NCBI GenBank assembly: GCA_003561325.1
Contig: PWWY01000203.1
Span: 1-13,629 of the forward strand
Direction: 5' to 3'
From: Syntrophomonadaceae bacterium
GTDB taxonomy: Bacteria; Bacillota; Dethiobacteria; DTU022; UBA8154
DNA length: 13,629 bases
Part shown: positions 6,725-13,629 of the stretch, piece after piece
Numbering within the stretch: position 1 is the stretch's first letter
Layout: each line of letters starts with the position of its first letter
Translations under genes and position numbers: made by a program
Notes under the pieces: generated by a model
Database searches by the model: none
Seen by the model: the letters and a program-made list of their open reading frames with translations, nothing else
What the model was told of the DNA's origin: nothing

Positions 6725-6751
6725 AAAGTGGTTTAAAGTGGTTCAAAGTGG
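6725..6751 (+). promoter_or_regulatory. MraZ operator: three AAAGTGG repeats with 10-bp period
   Basis: AAAGTGG occurs at 6725-6731, 6735-6741 and 6745-6751, exactly ten bases apart, so all three face the same side of the helix. MraZ is known to bind tandem GTGG-type repeats in front of its own gene in other bacteria. A fourth, related GAAGTGG (6777-6783) lies off this phase and overlaps the mraZ ribosome binding site. Autoregulation of the cluster is inferred. Confidence 0.8.
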
Positions 6752-6795
6752 AGAAGTAGGTCGGTCAATTTCCTGCGAAGTGGAGAACAAGCGCG

Positions 6796-7227
6796 ATGTT
6801 AATGGGAGAATACTTACATACGCTGGATAAAAAGGGTCGGTTCATCGTTCCCGCCCGCTTTCGGGAGGAGCTGGGCGAGCGCTTTATTATCACCCGGGGG
6901 CTTGATCGATGCCTTTTTTTGTATCCGCGCAGGGAATGGGCCAACCTGGAGAACCGGCTCAAGGAACTTCCCCTGGCTAAAGCGGAGGCGAGAAAATTCA
7001 TGCGTATCTTTTTTTCCGGCGCTACCGAGGTAGAAATTGATAAACAAGGCCGTGCCCTGGTCCCTCCACAGCTGAGAGGGCATGCCGATTTACATAAAGA
7101 AATCGTGATTATCGGGGTTTCCAACCGGGCTGAGATTTGGAGTAAAGAAACCTGGGATGCGTACAGCAATGAATCGGATCTATCTTTTGAGCAGGTTGCT
7201 GAAAAGATGATCGATTTTCAGTTTTAA
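6796..7227 (+). CDS. mraZ: Transcriptional regulator MraZ
   Basis: MraZ is a ring-forming DNA-binding protein with two tandem SpoVT/AbrB-like halves. It heads the dcw cluster and regulates that cluster's promoter. At 143 residues it has the usual length. Each half carries the DxKGR signature: DKKGRFIVPARFR (11-23) and DKQGRALVPPQLR (82-94). The ATG at 6796 gives MLMGEYLHTLD, matching family N-termini, and TGGAGA (6781-6786) lies nine bases upstream. The in-frame ATG at 6802 would drop two conserved residues. rsmH follows after 21 bp, the standard order. The operator at 6725-6751 indicates autoregulation. Confidence 0.97.
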   Translation: MLMGEYLHTLDKKGRFIVPARFREELGERFIITRGLDRCLFLYPRREWANLENRLKELPLAKAEARKFMRIFFSGATEVEIDKQGRALVPPQLRGHADLHKEIVIIGVSNRAEIWSKETWDAYSNESDLSFEQVAEKMIDFQF

Positions 7228-7248
7228 CGGGCATGGGAGAGATAAAAT

Positions 7249-8229
7249 ATGGGCCCCGGGATTAATGGTAGCGGCTTTAAACACCATCCAGTTCTTTTGC
7301 AGGAAGCGGTTCATCTATTAAACCCACATCCCGGGGCCATCATGATTGACACGACGCTGGGCGGTGGCGGCCATGCCGAGGCCATCCTGGAAAAGATCTT
7401 GCCGGGAGGAACCCTGGTCGGGATTGACGTAGATCCGGACGCCCTTGAAGCCGCCCGGGAGAGGTTGAGGCCATTTGAAAAAGCATTCGTGGCCGTGCAG
7501 GATAACTTCGCTAACCTGCAGCCCATTTTGGCAGGACTGGGCCTGCAAGGTGTAGACGGCATCTTGATGGATTTGGGTGTATCTTCCTACCAGCTGGATC
7601 GTGCCGAGCGAGGGTTTTCTTACCAGGCAGATGTTTTCCTGGATATGCGCATGAGTCCAGGCCTGGAACAGACGGCCGCAGATCTCTTGGAACGGTTATC
7701 CAGGGAAGAATTAACGGCCCTTTTCAGGACCCTTGGAGAGGAAAAGTGGTCGAGCCGCATCGCTTCATTTATCGAGACGTATCGTTTGCAAAAAGGGCCG
7801 ATAACACGAAGTTCACAGCTGGTGGAGATCATCAAGCAGGCGATTCCGGCTTCATCACGACGCAAGGGTGGGCATCCAGCGAAAAGAGTTTTCCAGGCGC
7901 TGCGCATGGCCGTGAACAGGGAGCTGGATAACTTGCAGCAGGGGCTGCAGCAAGGCACTGCTTGCTTAAAACCGGGGGGGCGTATGGTTGTCATCGCGTA
8001 TCATTCCCTGGAAGATGGACGGGTAAAAAAATATTTCCAGGAGCTGGCCTACCCCTGCATCTGCCATCCGAAGTTTCCGGTGTGCCAATGCGGACGCCTT
8101 CCGCAGGTGCAGTTGATGACCCCCAAGGTCATTTTCCCGGGTCCCAGGGAAATTCAGGCCAACCCCCGGGCCCGGAGTGCCCGGTTAAGGGCGGTAGAAA
8201 AACTTGACGCGGGAAGCAGGAAAAAGTAA
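7249..8229 (+). CDS. rsmH: 16S rRNA (cytosine(1402)-N4)-methyltransferase RsmH
   Basis: RsmH uses S-adenosylmethionine to N4-methylate C1402 in the decoding centre of 16S rRNA. The 326 residues (family about 310-320) show HHPVLLQEAV near the N-terminus, the SAM loop DTTLGGGGHAEAIL (34-47), LMDLGVSSYQLD, FSYQADVFLDMRM, HPAKRVFQALRMAVNREL, YHSLEDGRVKKYF and the C-terminal NPRARSARLRAVEK. The CxC...CxC segment (CICHPKFPVCQCG) is common in this family. The ATG at 7249 has GGGAGAG (7235-7241) upstream with good spacing; the first nine residues (MGPGINGSG) are a slightly long, unconserved extension. It sits between mraZ and ftsL (21-bp gaps) in one operon. Confidence 0.97.
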   Translation: MGPGINGSGFKHHPVLLQEAVHLLNPHPGAIMIDTTLGGGGHAEAILEKILPGGTLVGIDVDPDALEAARERLRPFEKAFVAVQDNFANLQPILAGLGLQGVDGILMDLGVSSYQLDRAERGFSYQADVFLDMRMSPGLEQTAADLLERLSREELTALFRTLGEEKWSSRIASFIETYRLQKGPITRSSQLVEIIKQAIPASSRRKGGHPAKRVFQALRMAVNRELDNLQQGLQQGTACLKPGGRMVVIAYHSLEDGRVKKYFQELAYPCICHPKFPVCQCGRLPQVQLMTPKVIFPGPREIQANPRARSARLRAVEKLDAGSRKK

Positions 8230-8250
8230 AAGATTCAACAAGACGGGCAG

Positions 8251-8658
8251 GTGAAAACGTTGATCGTAACGAAAGAAAAAGCCAGGGCGGTTTACCCTCT
8301 CCAGCAAAAACCGGTCCCCAGGCGAAAGTCTGCCGGGCAAGAGCGGGTGCAGCCCTCTTCCCGGGCCAGGACTGCGGGAAGACCGGCAGAAAGCTTGCTC
8401 CTTTGCGTATTCATCCTGCTTTTAATCGCTATCAGCATCGGTTTAATTGCCCAATACAGTCAAGTCGTGGCCCTCAATTACCAGATTCAACAGGTTGATC
8501 AGCAAATTGCGCAGTTACATAAAGAAAATGAACGACTTGCCCTGGATGTCAGGAGTATGAGTTCCCTGGAGCGGCTGGAGAGCATTGCGGTCCACGAGTT
8601 GGGATTGCAGTATCCAGATCAAAAGCAGTGGCTGAGATTATCTGCCAGGGGGGACTAG
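8251..8658 (+). CDS. ftsL: Cell division protein FtsL-like (bitopic, coiled coil)
   Basis: Small septal membrane protein that works with DivIB/FtsQ and DivIC/FtsB to activate septal wall synthesis. The identification rests on position (between rsmH and a class B PBP) and shape, since FtsL sequences diverge. It has a basic, Pro/Arg-rich cytoplasmic N-terminus (about 1-45), one membrane segment (about 48-67) and a periplasm-side coiled coil rich in Gln/Leu (about 69-103), ending in HELGLQYPDQKQWLRL, which resembles the FtsL/DivIC tail. Start choice is uncertain. GTG at 8251 has no well-spaced ribosome binding site. TTG at 8260 has AGGTGA (8249-8254) five bases upstream and would give a protein three residues shorter, so TTG may be the real start. 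Confidence 0.85.
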   Translation: MKTLIVTKEKARAVYPLQQKPVPRRKSAGQERVQPSSRARTAGRPAESLLLCVFILLLIAISIGLIAQYSQVVALNYQIQQVDQQIAQLHKENERLALDVRSMSSLERLESIAVHELGLQYPDQKQWLRLSARGD

Positions 8659-8680
8659 GATCCCAGGGTTAGGTGATACG

Positions 8681-10792
8681 ATGACGAGAGGGAAAAAAAC
8701 GGTTCAGCAAATCAGGCGGCGTCTATTAACGGTTTTCGTCTTTACCGTTTTGCTCATGGCGGCGCTCATTTTTCGGCTGGGGTGGATCCAGTTTGTGATG
8801 GCCGAGGAACTGCAGTTGAAAGCCTGGGAACAGTGGAACCGCAGCATCCCTGCCCGTTCATCCCGGGGTGATATCTTCGATGTGAACGGCAACCTCCTGG
8901 CCGGCAGTGCCAGCGTGGAGACGGTTGTGGCCCTGCCCCCCCAGATCAACGACCCCCTTTTTACTGCACGGACGCTGGCGCCCGTGCTTGACATGACCGA
9001 GGAACGGATTGTTGAATTGATTACCCAGGAACGGGCTGCGGTTTATTTAAAACGCCGGGTCGATGAAGACGTCTCCCGCGAGGTTCGACTCCTGGGTTTG
9101 CCGGGGATTTCCTTTACCCTGGAACCCAAACGTTACTATCCCAATGCCAATCTTTTCTCCCAGCTTTTGGGATTCGTGGGTACCGACCAGGGTTGGGCCG
9201 GCCTGGAAATCTTCTACGAAGAAGAACTGGAGGGCCAGGACGGCAGCCTGGTCTTTCCCACAGACAACAAGGGCCGTGAAATCCCGGGCGTCCGCAGGTT
9301 TGTCCCTCCCAAGGAAGGAAAAGATCTCTACCTTACCGTGGATGAAACCATCCAATTTATCGTAGAAAGAGAACTGTCCCGAGCCATGGTGGAATACAAG
9401 CCGAAGCGCGCCATGGCCCTTGCCGTTAATCCCCAGACCGGAGAAGTGCTGGCTGCTGCCTCCAAGCCTGATTTCGACCCGAACCGCTACAACGAATACG
9501 ATAATGAATACTGGCGCCTCTTCCCGGTTACGGACACATTTGAACCCGGATCGACCTTAAAATTAATCACGCTAAGCGCGGCACTGGAAGAGAACCTTTT
9601 TCAAGAAAAAGCCCACCTGGAATGTAAGGGTTCGGTCCAGGTGGCCGGTCGAACCATTCGCTGCTGGACTTACGACCGGGGAGGACACGGCCAGATCACC
9701 TATGCCGAATCGGTATACCACTCCTGTAACCCGGCGTTTATCTACCTGGGGGAGGATCTGGGAGCGGAAACGCTCTTCAAGTATTTCCGGGCATTTGGAC
9801 TGGGTTACGCGACGGGGGTTGACTATCCCGGGGAAGGCCGGGGCCAGTTATTTCGGCCGGACCAGATCGGCCCCCTCGAACTGGCTACCTCGTCTTTTGG
9901 ACAGGGCATTTCGGTCACCCCCATGCAGCAGGTTATGGCTGTTTCTGCTTTCGCCAACGGTGGTTACCTGCTGCGCCCTTATTTTGTCAAAGAAATTATC
10001 GATCGGGACGGCAGCACGGTATATCGACAAGAACCCAGGGTGATTCGCCAGGTTGTTTCTGAGGAGACGGCAAAAACCGTGGCCCGTCTCATGGAAGGGG
10101 TTATTGTGGAAGGGAGCGGCGTAAACGCAGGCATTGAAGGTTACAGGGTTGCAGGGAAAACGGGAACAGCACAAAAAGTTTCCCAGGGAGGTTATGTCCC
10201 GGGAGAATATGTGCTCTCCTTTATTGGCTTTGCTCCTGCTGAGGATCCACAGGTTTTGCTCTACGTGGCGGTTGATGGAGCGCAACGCGGGCCCCAGTGG
10301 GGCTCGCAAGTCAGTGCTCCGCTCTTTCACGCGATGATGAAGGATATACTCTCCTACCTGGAAATTCCTCCTGACCATCTTCCCGAAGAAGAAGACGTAG
10401 AAGCGGCCCGCATGGTTGACGTCCCTGACCTGTCGGGCTTGAGCATCGATGAAGCAGGAGCCCTGTTGGATAACAAGGGACTGCTGGTGCGGCTGGTGGG
10501 GGAAGTTGGCCTGATCGTTGCGCAGCAGCCCCAGGCCGGATCCCAGGTGCCCGTGCAGTCGAGGATCATTCTCTACCTGGACGACCTCTTTGCCGGAGAG
10601 GAATTGGAAGCCGTCAAGGTTCCAGACCTGCAGGGCTTGACGATCAAAGAGGCAGGTGAAATCCTTACCCACATCGGGTTGAAAATGGAAAAAGAGGGCT
10701 CGGGCATCGTTTTTGAACAGGAGCCTGCTCCGGGCACCCATGTGAACAGGGGTTCCAGTATTACGGTACACTTCTCCTCTCCATTGAATTAA
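8681..10792 (+). CDS. ftsI: Class B penicillin-binding protein with two PASTA domains (FtsI/PbpB or SpoVD type)
   Basis: Membrane-anchored transpeptidase that cross-links peptidoglycan at the division septum, or in the spore cortex if SpoVD-like. Its 703 residues show one N-terminal membrane helix (about 15-37), a PBP dimerisation domain (IPARSSRGDIFDVNGNLLA at 56-74, to about 200) and a transpeptidase domain with all three active-site motifs: SxxK as Ser291-Thr-Leu-Lys294, SxN as Ser348-Cys-Asn350 and KTG at 493-495. Two C-terminal PASTA domains follow (about 579-635 and 646-699, each starting VPDL). B. subtilis PbpB has about this length and two PASTA domains, while SpoVD is shorter with one, so a division role is favoured. 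Clostridial orthologues at this locus are nevertheless often labelled SpoVD. ATG 8681 has AGGTGA at 8671-8676. Only one PBP separates ftsL and murE here. Confidence 0.93.
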   Translation: MTRGKKTVQQIRRRLLTVFVFTVLLMAALIFRLGWIQFVMAEELQLKAWEQWNRSIPARSSRGDIFDVNGNLLAGSASVETVVALPPQINDPLFTARTLAPVLDMTEERIVELITQERAAVYLKRRVDEDVSREVRLLGLPGISFTLEPKRYYPNANLFSQLLGFVGTDQGWAGLEIFYEEELEGQDGSLVFPTDNKGREIPGVRRFVPPKEGKDLYLTVDETIQFIVERELSRAMVEYKPKRAMALAVNPQTGEVLAAASKPDFDPNRYNEYDNEYWRLFPVTDTFEPGSTLKLITLSAALEENLFQEKAHLECKGSVQVAGRTIRCWTYDRGGHGQITYAESVYHSCNPAFIYLGEDLGAETLFKYFRAFGLGYATGVDYPGEGRGQLFRPDQIGPLELATSSFGQGISVTPMQQVMAVSAFANGGYLLRPYFVKEIIDRDGSTVYRQEPRVIRQVVSEETAKTVARLMEGVIVEGSGVNAGIEGYRVAGKTGTAQKVSQGGYVPGEYVLSFIGFAPAEDPQVLLYVAVDGAQRGPQWGSQVSAPLFHAMMKDILSYLEIPPDHLPEEEDVEAARMVDVPDLSGLSIDEAGALLDNKGLLVRLVGEVGLIVAQQPQAGSQVPVQSRIILYLDDLFAGEELEAVKVPDLQGLTIKEAGEILTHIGLKMEKEGSGIVFEQEPAPGTHVNRGSSITVHFSSPLN

Positions 10793-10912
10793 TCCTCACC
10801 GCCAGAGATCGCAGGCGTCTCAAGACTGCTTTAACCCGTCGCCGGGTATGGGGCGGAGGAGACCCTGGAAAAGCGCTATGTTCACCAGCAGCATGAGAGA
10901 AAGGAGAAGCAG

Positions 10913-12415
10913 ATGGAAGCGATCAAACGGCTGAGCACGTTGTTGAACTTTGTCCATACAATTGAGGTCCAGGGAAACAGGGACCTGCCGGTGCGCGGCC
11001 TGGCGTACCATACGGAACGCGTCGAACCCGGGTTTCTTTTTTTCTGCCTGGAGGGAACCCGTTTTGATGGCCATGATTTTATACCCCAGGCCATCCAGGC
11101 GGGGGCGATTGCGATCGTGATGGAGAAGAATGTTGAGGTGAGAGGGGCCACGAAAATTCTTGTTCCTCATGTCCGGACGTCCATGGCCGCCTTTGCCCAG
11201 CTGTTTTACGGGAACCCCTCCGAAAACATGCGGCTTATCGGGGTCACAGGAACCAATGGAAAAACGACAACGACCCATTTGATCGAAGCTATCGCAGCAT
11301 CCCGGGGCAGAAATACGGGTCTGTTGGGCACCATCCAATACAAAATTGCCGGGAAAAGCTTCCCTGTCCTGGCGACCACGCCGGAAGCCCCCGACCTGCA
11401 GAAAATGCTGTGGACCATGAGGGAAAAAGAAGTAGATTATGCCGTGATGGAAGTTTCATCCCATGCCCTGGAGTTAAACCGGGTTTCCGGGTGTGACTTT
11501 GATATCGCCGTCCTGACAAATGTGACTGCAGACCACCTGGATTTCCACGGCGAGTTTACCCGTTATCTCTCCGCCAAGGGGAAGCTTTTTGCCCAACTGG
11601 GAGGCAGTTTCCTCAAGCATGCCACGCCTCGCTATGCCGTGATCAACGGGGATGACAAAAATGCAAGTTTTTTCCAGCGGCAGGCAACGACCCAGTGGAT
11701 TACTTACGGCATGCATCAGCCCGCCGTCGTGTCTGCGCAAAACATCGTGATCCGTAACGAGGGCGTGAGCTTTCAGCTCATTTCGCCCTGGGGTGAAGCG
11801 GCTTTTTCGCTCAAGCTGACGGGCAATTTTAGCGTTTACAACGCCCTGGCCGCAAGCACAGTCGGCCTGCTGGAGGGCGTTCCCTTGCCTGCAATCAAGG
11901 AAGTCCTGGAAAGTATCGAAGGGATTCCCGGTCGATTCGAAAAAATTGACCGGGGGCAGGACTTTCTTGTTATAATAGACTATGCCCATACTCCCGACGG
12001 CCTGGAAAACGTTCTACAGGCGGCACGGGGGTTTGCCGAGGGGAAAATTATTACCGTTTTTGGCTGCGGGGGAGAACGAGATCGCGCCAAGCGGCCGGGG
12101 ATGGGGCGGATTGCCGGTCATTACAGCGATTATTGTATTTTAACGTCTGACAATCCCCGGGGTGAGGATCCCTGGCAAATTATCCATGAAATAAAAGTCG
12201 GGCTTCAAGAAGAGAAGGTCTTTGGCAGCGGTTATACGGTGCTGGGAGACCGGCGTGAAGCGATTAAACTGGGAATTGAACTGGCCAGGCCGGGCGATAT
12301 CGTGATCATTGCGGGCAAGGGACACGAAAATTACCAAATATTTGCCGATTACACCATTCCATTTAGCGACCGGGAGGTTGCCTCGGAATTCATTTTACAA
12401 AGGGTTAACCCTTGA
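10913..12415 (+). CDS. murE: UDP-MurNAc-L-Ala-D-Glu:meso-diaminopimelate ligase MurE
   Basis: Cytoplasmic ATP-dependent Mur ligase that adds the third stem residue to the peptidoglycan precursor. At 500 residues it has the expected length. It shows the N-terminal UDP-binding domain (VRGLAYHTERVEPGFLFFCL, 27-46), the ATP loop GVTGTNGKTTTTH (110-122), TTPEAPDL (155-162), VSSHALELNR (181-190), TNVTADHLDFHG (202-213), Lys222 in SAKGKLF as the probable carbamylated lysine, NALAA (310-314), IDYAHTPDGL (355-364) and AGKGHE (467-472). The DNPR motif (413-416, SDNPRGEDP) is the one that selects meso-diaminopimelate; lysine-adding enzymes lack the Arg. AAGGAG (10901-10906) is six bases before the ATG. 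The 120-bp gap from the PBP gene (10793-10912) holds two small hairpins (10805-10821, 10834-10847) but no U-tract, so read-through transcription is likely. Confidence 0.97.
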   Translation: MEAIKRLSTLLNFVHTIEVQGNRDLPVRGLAYHTERVEPGFLFFCLEGTRFDGHDFIPQAIQAGAIAIVMEKNVEVRGATKILVPHVRTSMAAFAQLFYGNPSENMRLIGVTGTNGKTTTTHLIEAIAASRGRNTGLLGTIQYKIAGKSFPVLATTPEAPDLQKMLWTMREKEVDYAVMEVSSHALELNRVSGCDFDIAVLTNVTADHLDFHGEFTRYLSAKGKLFAQLGGSFLKHATPRYAVINGDDKNASFFQRQATTQWITYGMHQPAVVSAQNIVIRNEGVSFQLISPWGEAAFSLKLTGNFSVYNALAASTVGLLEGVPLPAIKEVLESIEGIPGRFEKIDRGQDFLVIIDYAHTPDGLENVLQAARGFAEGKIITVFGCGGERDRAKRPGMGRIAGHYSDYCILTSDNPRGEDPWQIIHEIKVGLQEEKVFGSGYTVLGDRREAIKLGIELARPGDIVIIAGKGHENYQIFADYTIPFSDREVASEFILQRVNP

Positions 12416-12426
12416 AGGGAAGGGCC

Positions 12427-13629
12427 ATGCATTTCTCGACAAAAGACGTGATCAAGATAACGGGGGGTCGCTTACTTACCGGGCCGCTGGAAACATGGTT
12501 TTCCGGAGCGGTGATTGACTCCCGGAAAGCCAAACCGGGCGAAATTTTCATCCCCCTGCAGGGAGAAAAAGAAAACGGCCATCAGTATCTTCTCGCGGCC
12601 CTTAATCAAGGCGCAGCCGGCTCGCTGCTGGAATACGCGGAAATACCAGGGTTTTCCGGCGTGGAATTTCCTCCCGGAAAAGTCGTCGTTGCTGTTGAAA
12701 ATACCCTGCAGGCCTTACAGCGACTTGCTCGTGCCCATCGACAAAAGTTTGATCTGCCCGTCGTAGCGGTAACCGGCAGCAACGGGAAGACGACGACGAA
12801 AGACTTTATCGCCGCGGTGCTTGCTGCTCGCTATCGTGTGTTGAAAACAGAGGGGAACTTGAATAACCACATCGGCCTGCCGTTAATGCTGCTGCGCATC
12901 AAGGAGGAGCACCAGGGGGTTGTTTTGGAAATGGGGATGAGCGGCTACGGCGAGATTGCCCTTTTAACCTCCCTGAGCAGCCCTAACCTGGGAGTTATTA
13001 CCAATATCGGAGAGGCGCACCTGGAAATGCTGGGAAGCCGGGAAAGCATCGCCCGGGCTAAAGGTGAGCTTCTGGAAGGGATGGCCCCCGGAAGCGCGGC
13101 CTTTTTAAACGCCGATGATCCCCTTTTGCGCCCCATGGGTGAGCGGTTTCCCGGGCAGGTCTTGACCTTTGGTTTTGCCCCGGAGGCAGATTTCCGGGCG
13201 CTGCACTATGGTCCCGGGGATGGAGGGTATTCCTTTGCTGCCAGTAGACCCGCCCGGGAAGGCGGGGAATCATATTGGATCCCCTTGCCGGGGAAACACA
13301 ATGTCTATAACGCGCTTGCCGCGCTGGCTATAGGGACCCACCTGCAGCTCACACCGGAAGAGATTCGTGCCGGCCTGGTTGCGGCCGAAGTTTCCGCCAT
13401 GAGAATGGAACGTTGTTTTGCCGGGAGGGGTTTCTGCATTGTCAACGACGCCTACAATGCCAGCCCTACGTCGGTCATGTATGCACTGGATTACCTGGTG
13501 GAATGGGCGGGTGCGCAGAGGAAAATTGCAGTTTTGGGAGACATGTTAGAGCTGGGGGAAGCCTCGGAGGCGGCTCACCGGGCCGTGGGTCGATATGCCG
13601 CCGAAAAAGGGGTTGATCTGCTGGTTACC
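12427..13629 (+). CDS. murF: UDP-MurNAc-tripeptide:D-Ala-D-Ala ligase MurF, 3' truncated by window edge
   Basis: Last cytoplasmic Mur ligase; it adds D-Ala-D-Ala to make UDP-MurNAc-pentapeptide. The frame is open from ATG 12427 to the last base (401 codons). The family is about 450-460 residues, so roughly the last 50-60 (end of the C-terminal domain) lie outside. Visible motifs: VIDSRKAKPGEIFIPLQGE (29-47), ATP loop VTGSNGKTTTKD (115-126), EGNLNNHIGLPLMLL (142-156), EMGMSGYGEI (168-177), ITNIGEAHLEMLGS (191-204), Lys212 in RAKGELL as the probable carbamylated lysine, GKHNVYNALAA (289-299), VNDAYNASPTS (339-349) and VLGDMLELGE (369-378). Its start is 11 bp after the murE stop, with AAGGGA (12415-12420) overlapping that stop by one base, so it is coupled to murE. 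mraY and murD would be expected next. Confidence 0.97.
   Translation, partial: MHFSTKDVIKITGGRLLTGPLETWFSGAVIDSRKAKPGEIFIPLQGEKENGHQYLLAALNQGAAGSLLEYAEIPGFSGVEFPPGKVVVAVENTLQALQRLARAHRQKFDLPVVAVTGSNGKTTTKDFIAAVLAARYRVLKTEGNLNNHIGLPLMLLRIKEEHQGVVLEMGMSGYGEIALLTSLSSPNLGVITNIGEAHLEMLGSRESIARAKGELLEGMAPGSAAFLNADDPLLRPMGERFPGQVLTFGFAPEADFRALHYGPGDGGYSFAASRPAREGGESYWIPLPGKHNVYNALAALAIGTHLQLTPEEIRAGLVAAEVSAMRMERCFAGRGFCIVNDAYNASPTSVMYALDYLVEWAGAQRKIAVLGDMLELGEASEAAHRAVGRYAAEKGVDLLVT

Noticed and set aside
9848..10771. 307-codon open frame on the minus strand inside the PBP gene
   Set aside because: It is wholly antisense to the conserved transpeptidase and PASTA coding region, has no recognisable domain, and is the usual by-product of a GC-rich coding sequence.
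10848..10943. Small ORF of 31 codons in the gap before murE, overlapping its start
   Set aside because: It starts within the 3' arm of a small hairpin, has no convincing ribosome binding site, and encodes a low-complexity Arg/Ser-rich peptide. It is best explained by chance in a leader.
1..13629. Mobile elements, CRISPR arrays, tRNA or rRNA genes, defence or other accessory systems
   Set aside because: I looked on both strands and saw no transposase or integrase, no regularly spaced repeats beyond the MraZ box, no tRNA-like cloverleaf and no gene out of place. The window reads as a conserved core region.

Overview
This is a conserved housekeeping region of a bacterial chromosome. Every protein gene reads on the + strand. 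The sequence is moderately GC-rich (judged by eye, not computed). It most resembles the Bacillota, probably a Clostridia-type lineage (Moorella/Desulfotomaculum/Thermoanaerobacterales-like). The reasons are the rel-dtd pair, the hisS-aspS pair followed by a 6S RNA gene, a mraZ-rsmH-ftsL-pbp-murE-murF division/wall cluster, a PASTA-tailed class B penicillin-binding protein, and clear SigA-type promoters and AGGAGG/GGTGAT-type ribosome binding sites. The genus is inference.

Layout. (1) 1-1394: the 3' part of a long bifunctional-type (p)ppGpp synthetase/hydrolase gene, whose 5' end lies outside the window. Its stop overlaps the start of dtd by one base. A rho-independent terminator (1523-1553) closes this unit. 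(2) 1564-4744: a promoter, then hisS and aspS (histidyl- and aspartyl-tRNA synthetases). No T-box leader is recognisable. (3) 4745-5246: no protein gene. This gap holds a 6S RNA gene with its own promoter and U-tract, then the mgtE promoter and a structured mgtE leader. (4) 5247-6575: mgtE, a Mg2+ channel/transporter, ended by a strong terminator (6633-6667). (5) 6688 to the right edge: the dcw cluster. It has a SigA promoter, three 10-bp-phased AAAGTGG repeats (the MraZ operator), mraZ, rsmH, ftsL, a two-PASTA penicillin-binding protein, murE, and murF cut by the window edge after 401 codons.

How they work together. Rel senses starvation and Dtd and the two synthetases police tRNA aminoacylation. 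6S RNA adjusts RNA polymerase use in stationary phase. The dcw genes make UDP-MurNAc-pentapeptide precursors (murE, murF), build the septal wall (ftsL, PBP) and tune the cluster (mraZ). The DNPR motif of MurE predicts a meso-diaminopimelate peptidoglycan. His33 and Gly94 of AspRS predict a non-discriminating enzyme that would need GatCAB.

Nothing here looks like an accessory island, a mobile element or a new protein system. The least explained item is the mgtE 5' leader: one CCCC strand can pair either within a hairpin or with the mgtE Shine-Dalgarno, which is the logic of a translational switch. I do not recognise it as a known riboswitch class.
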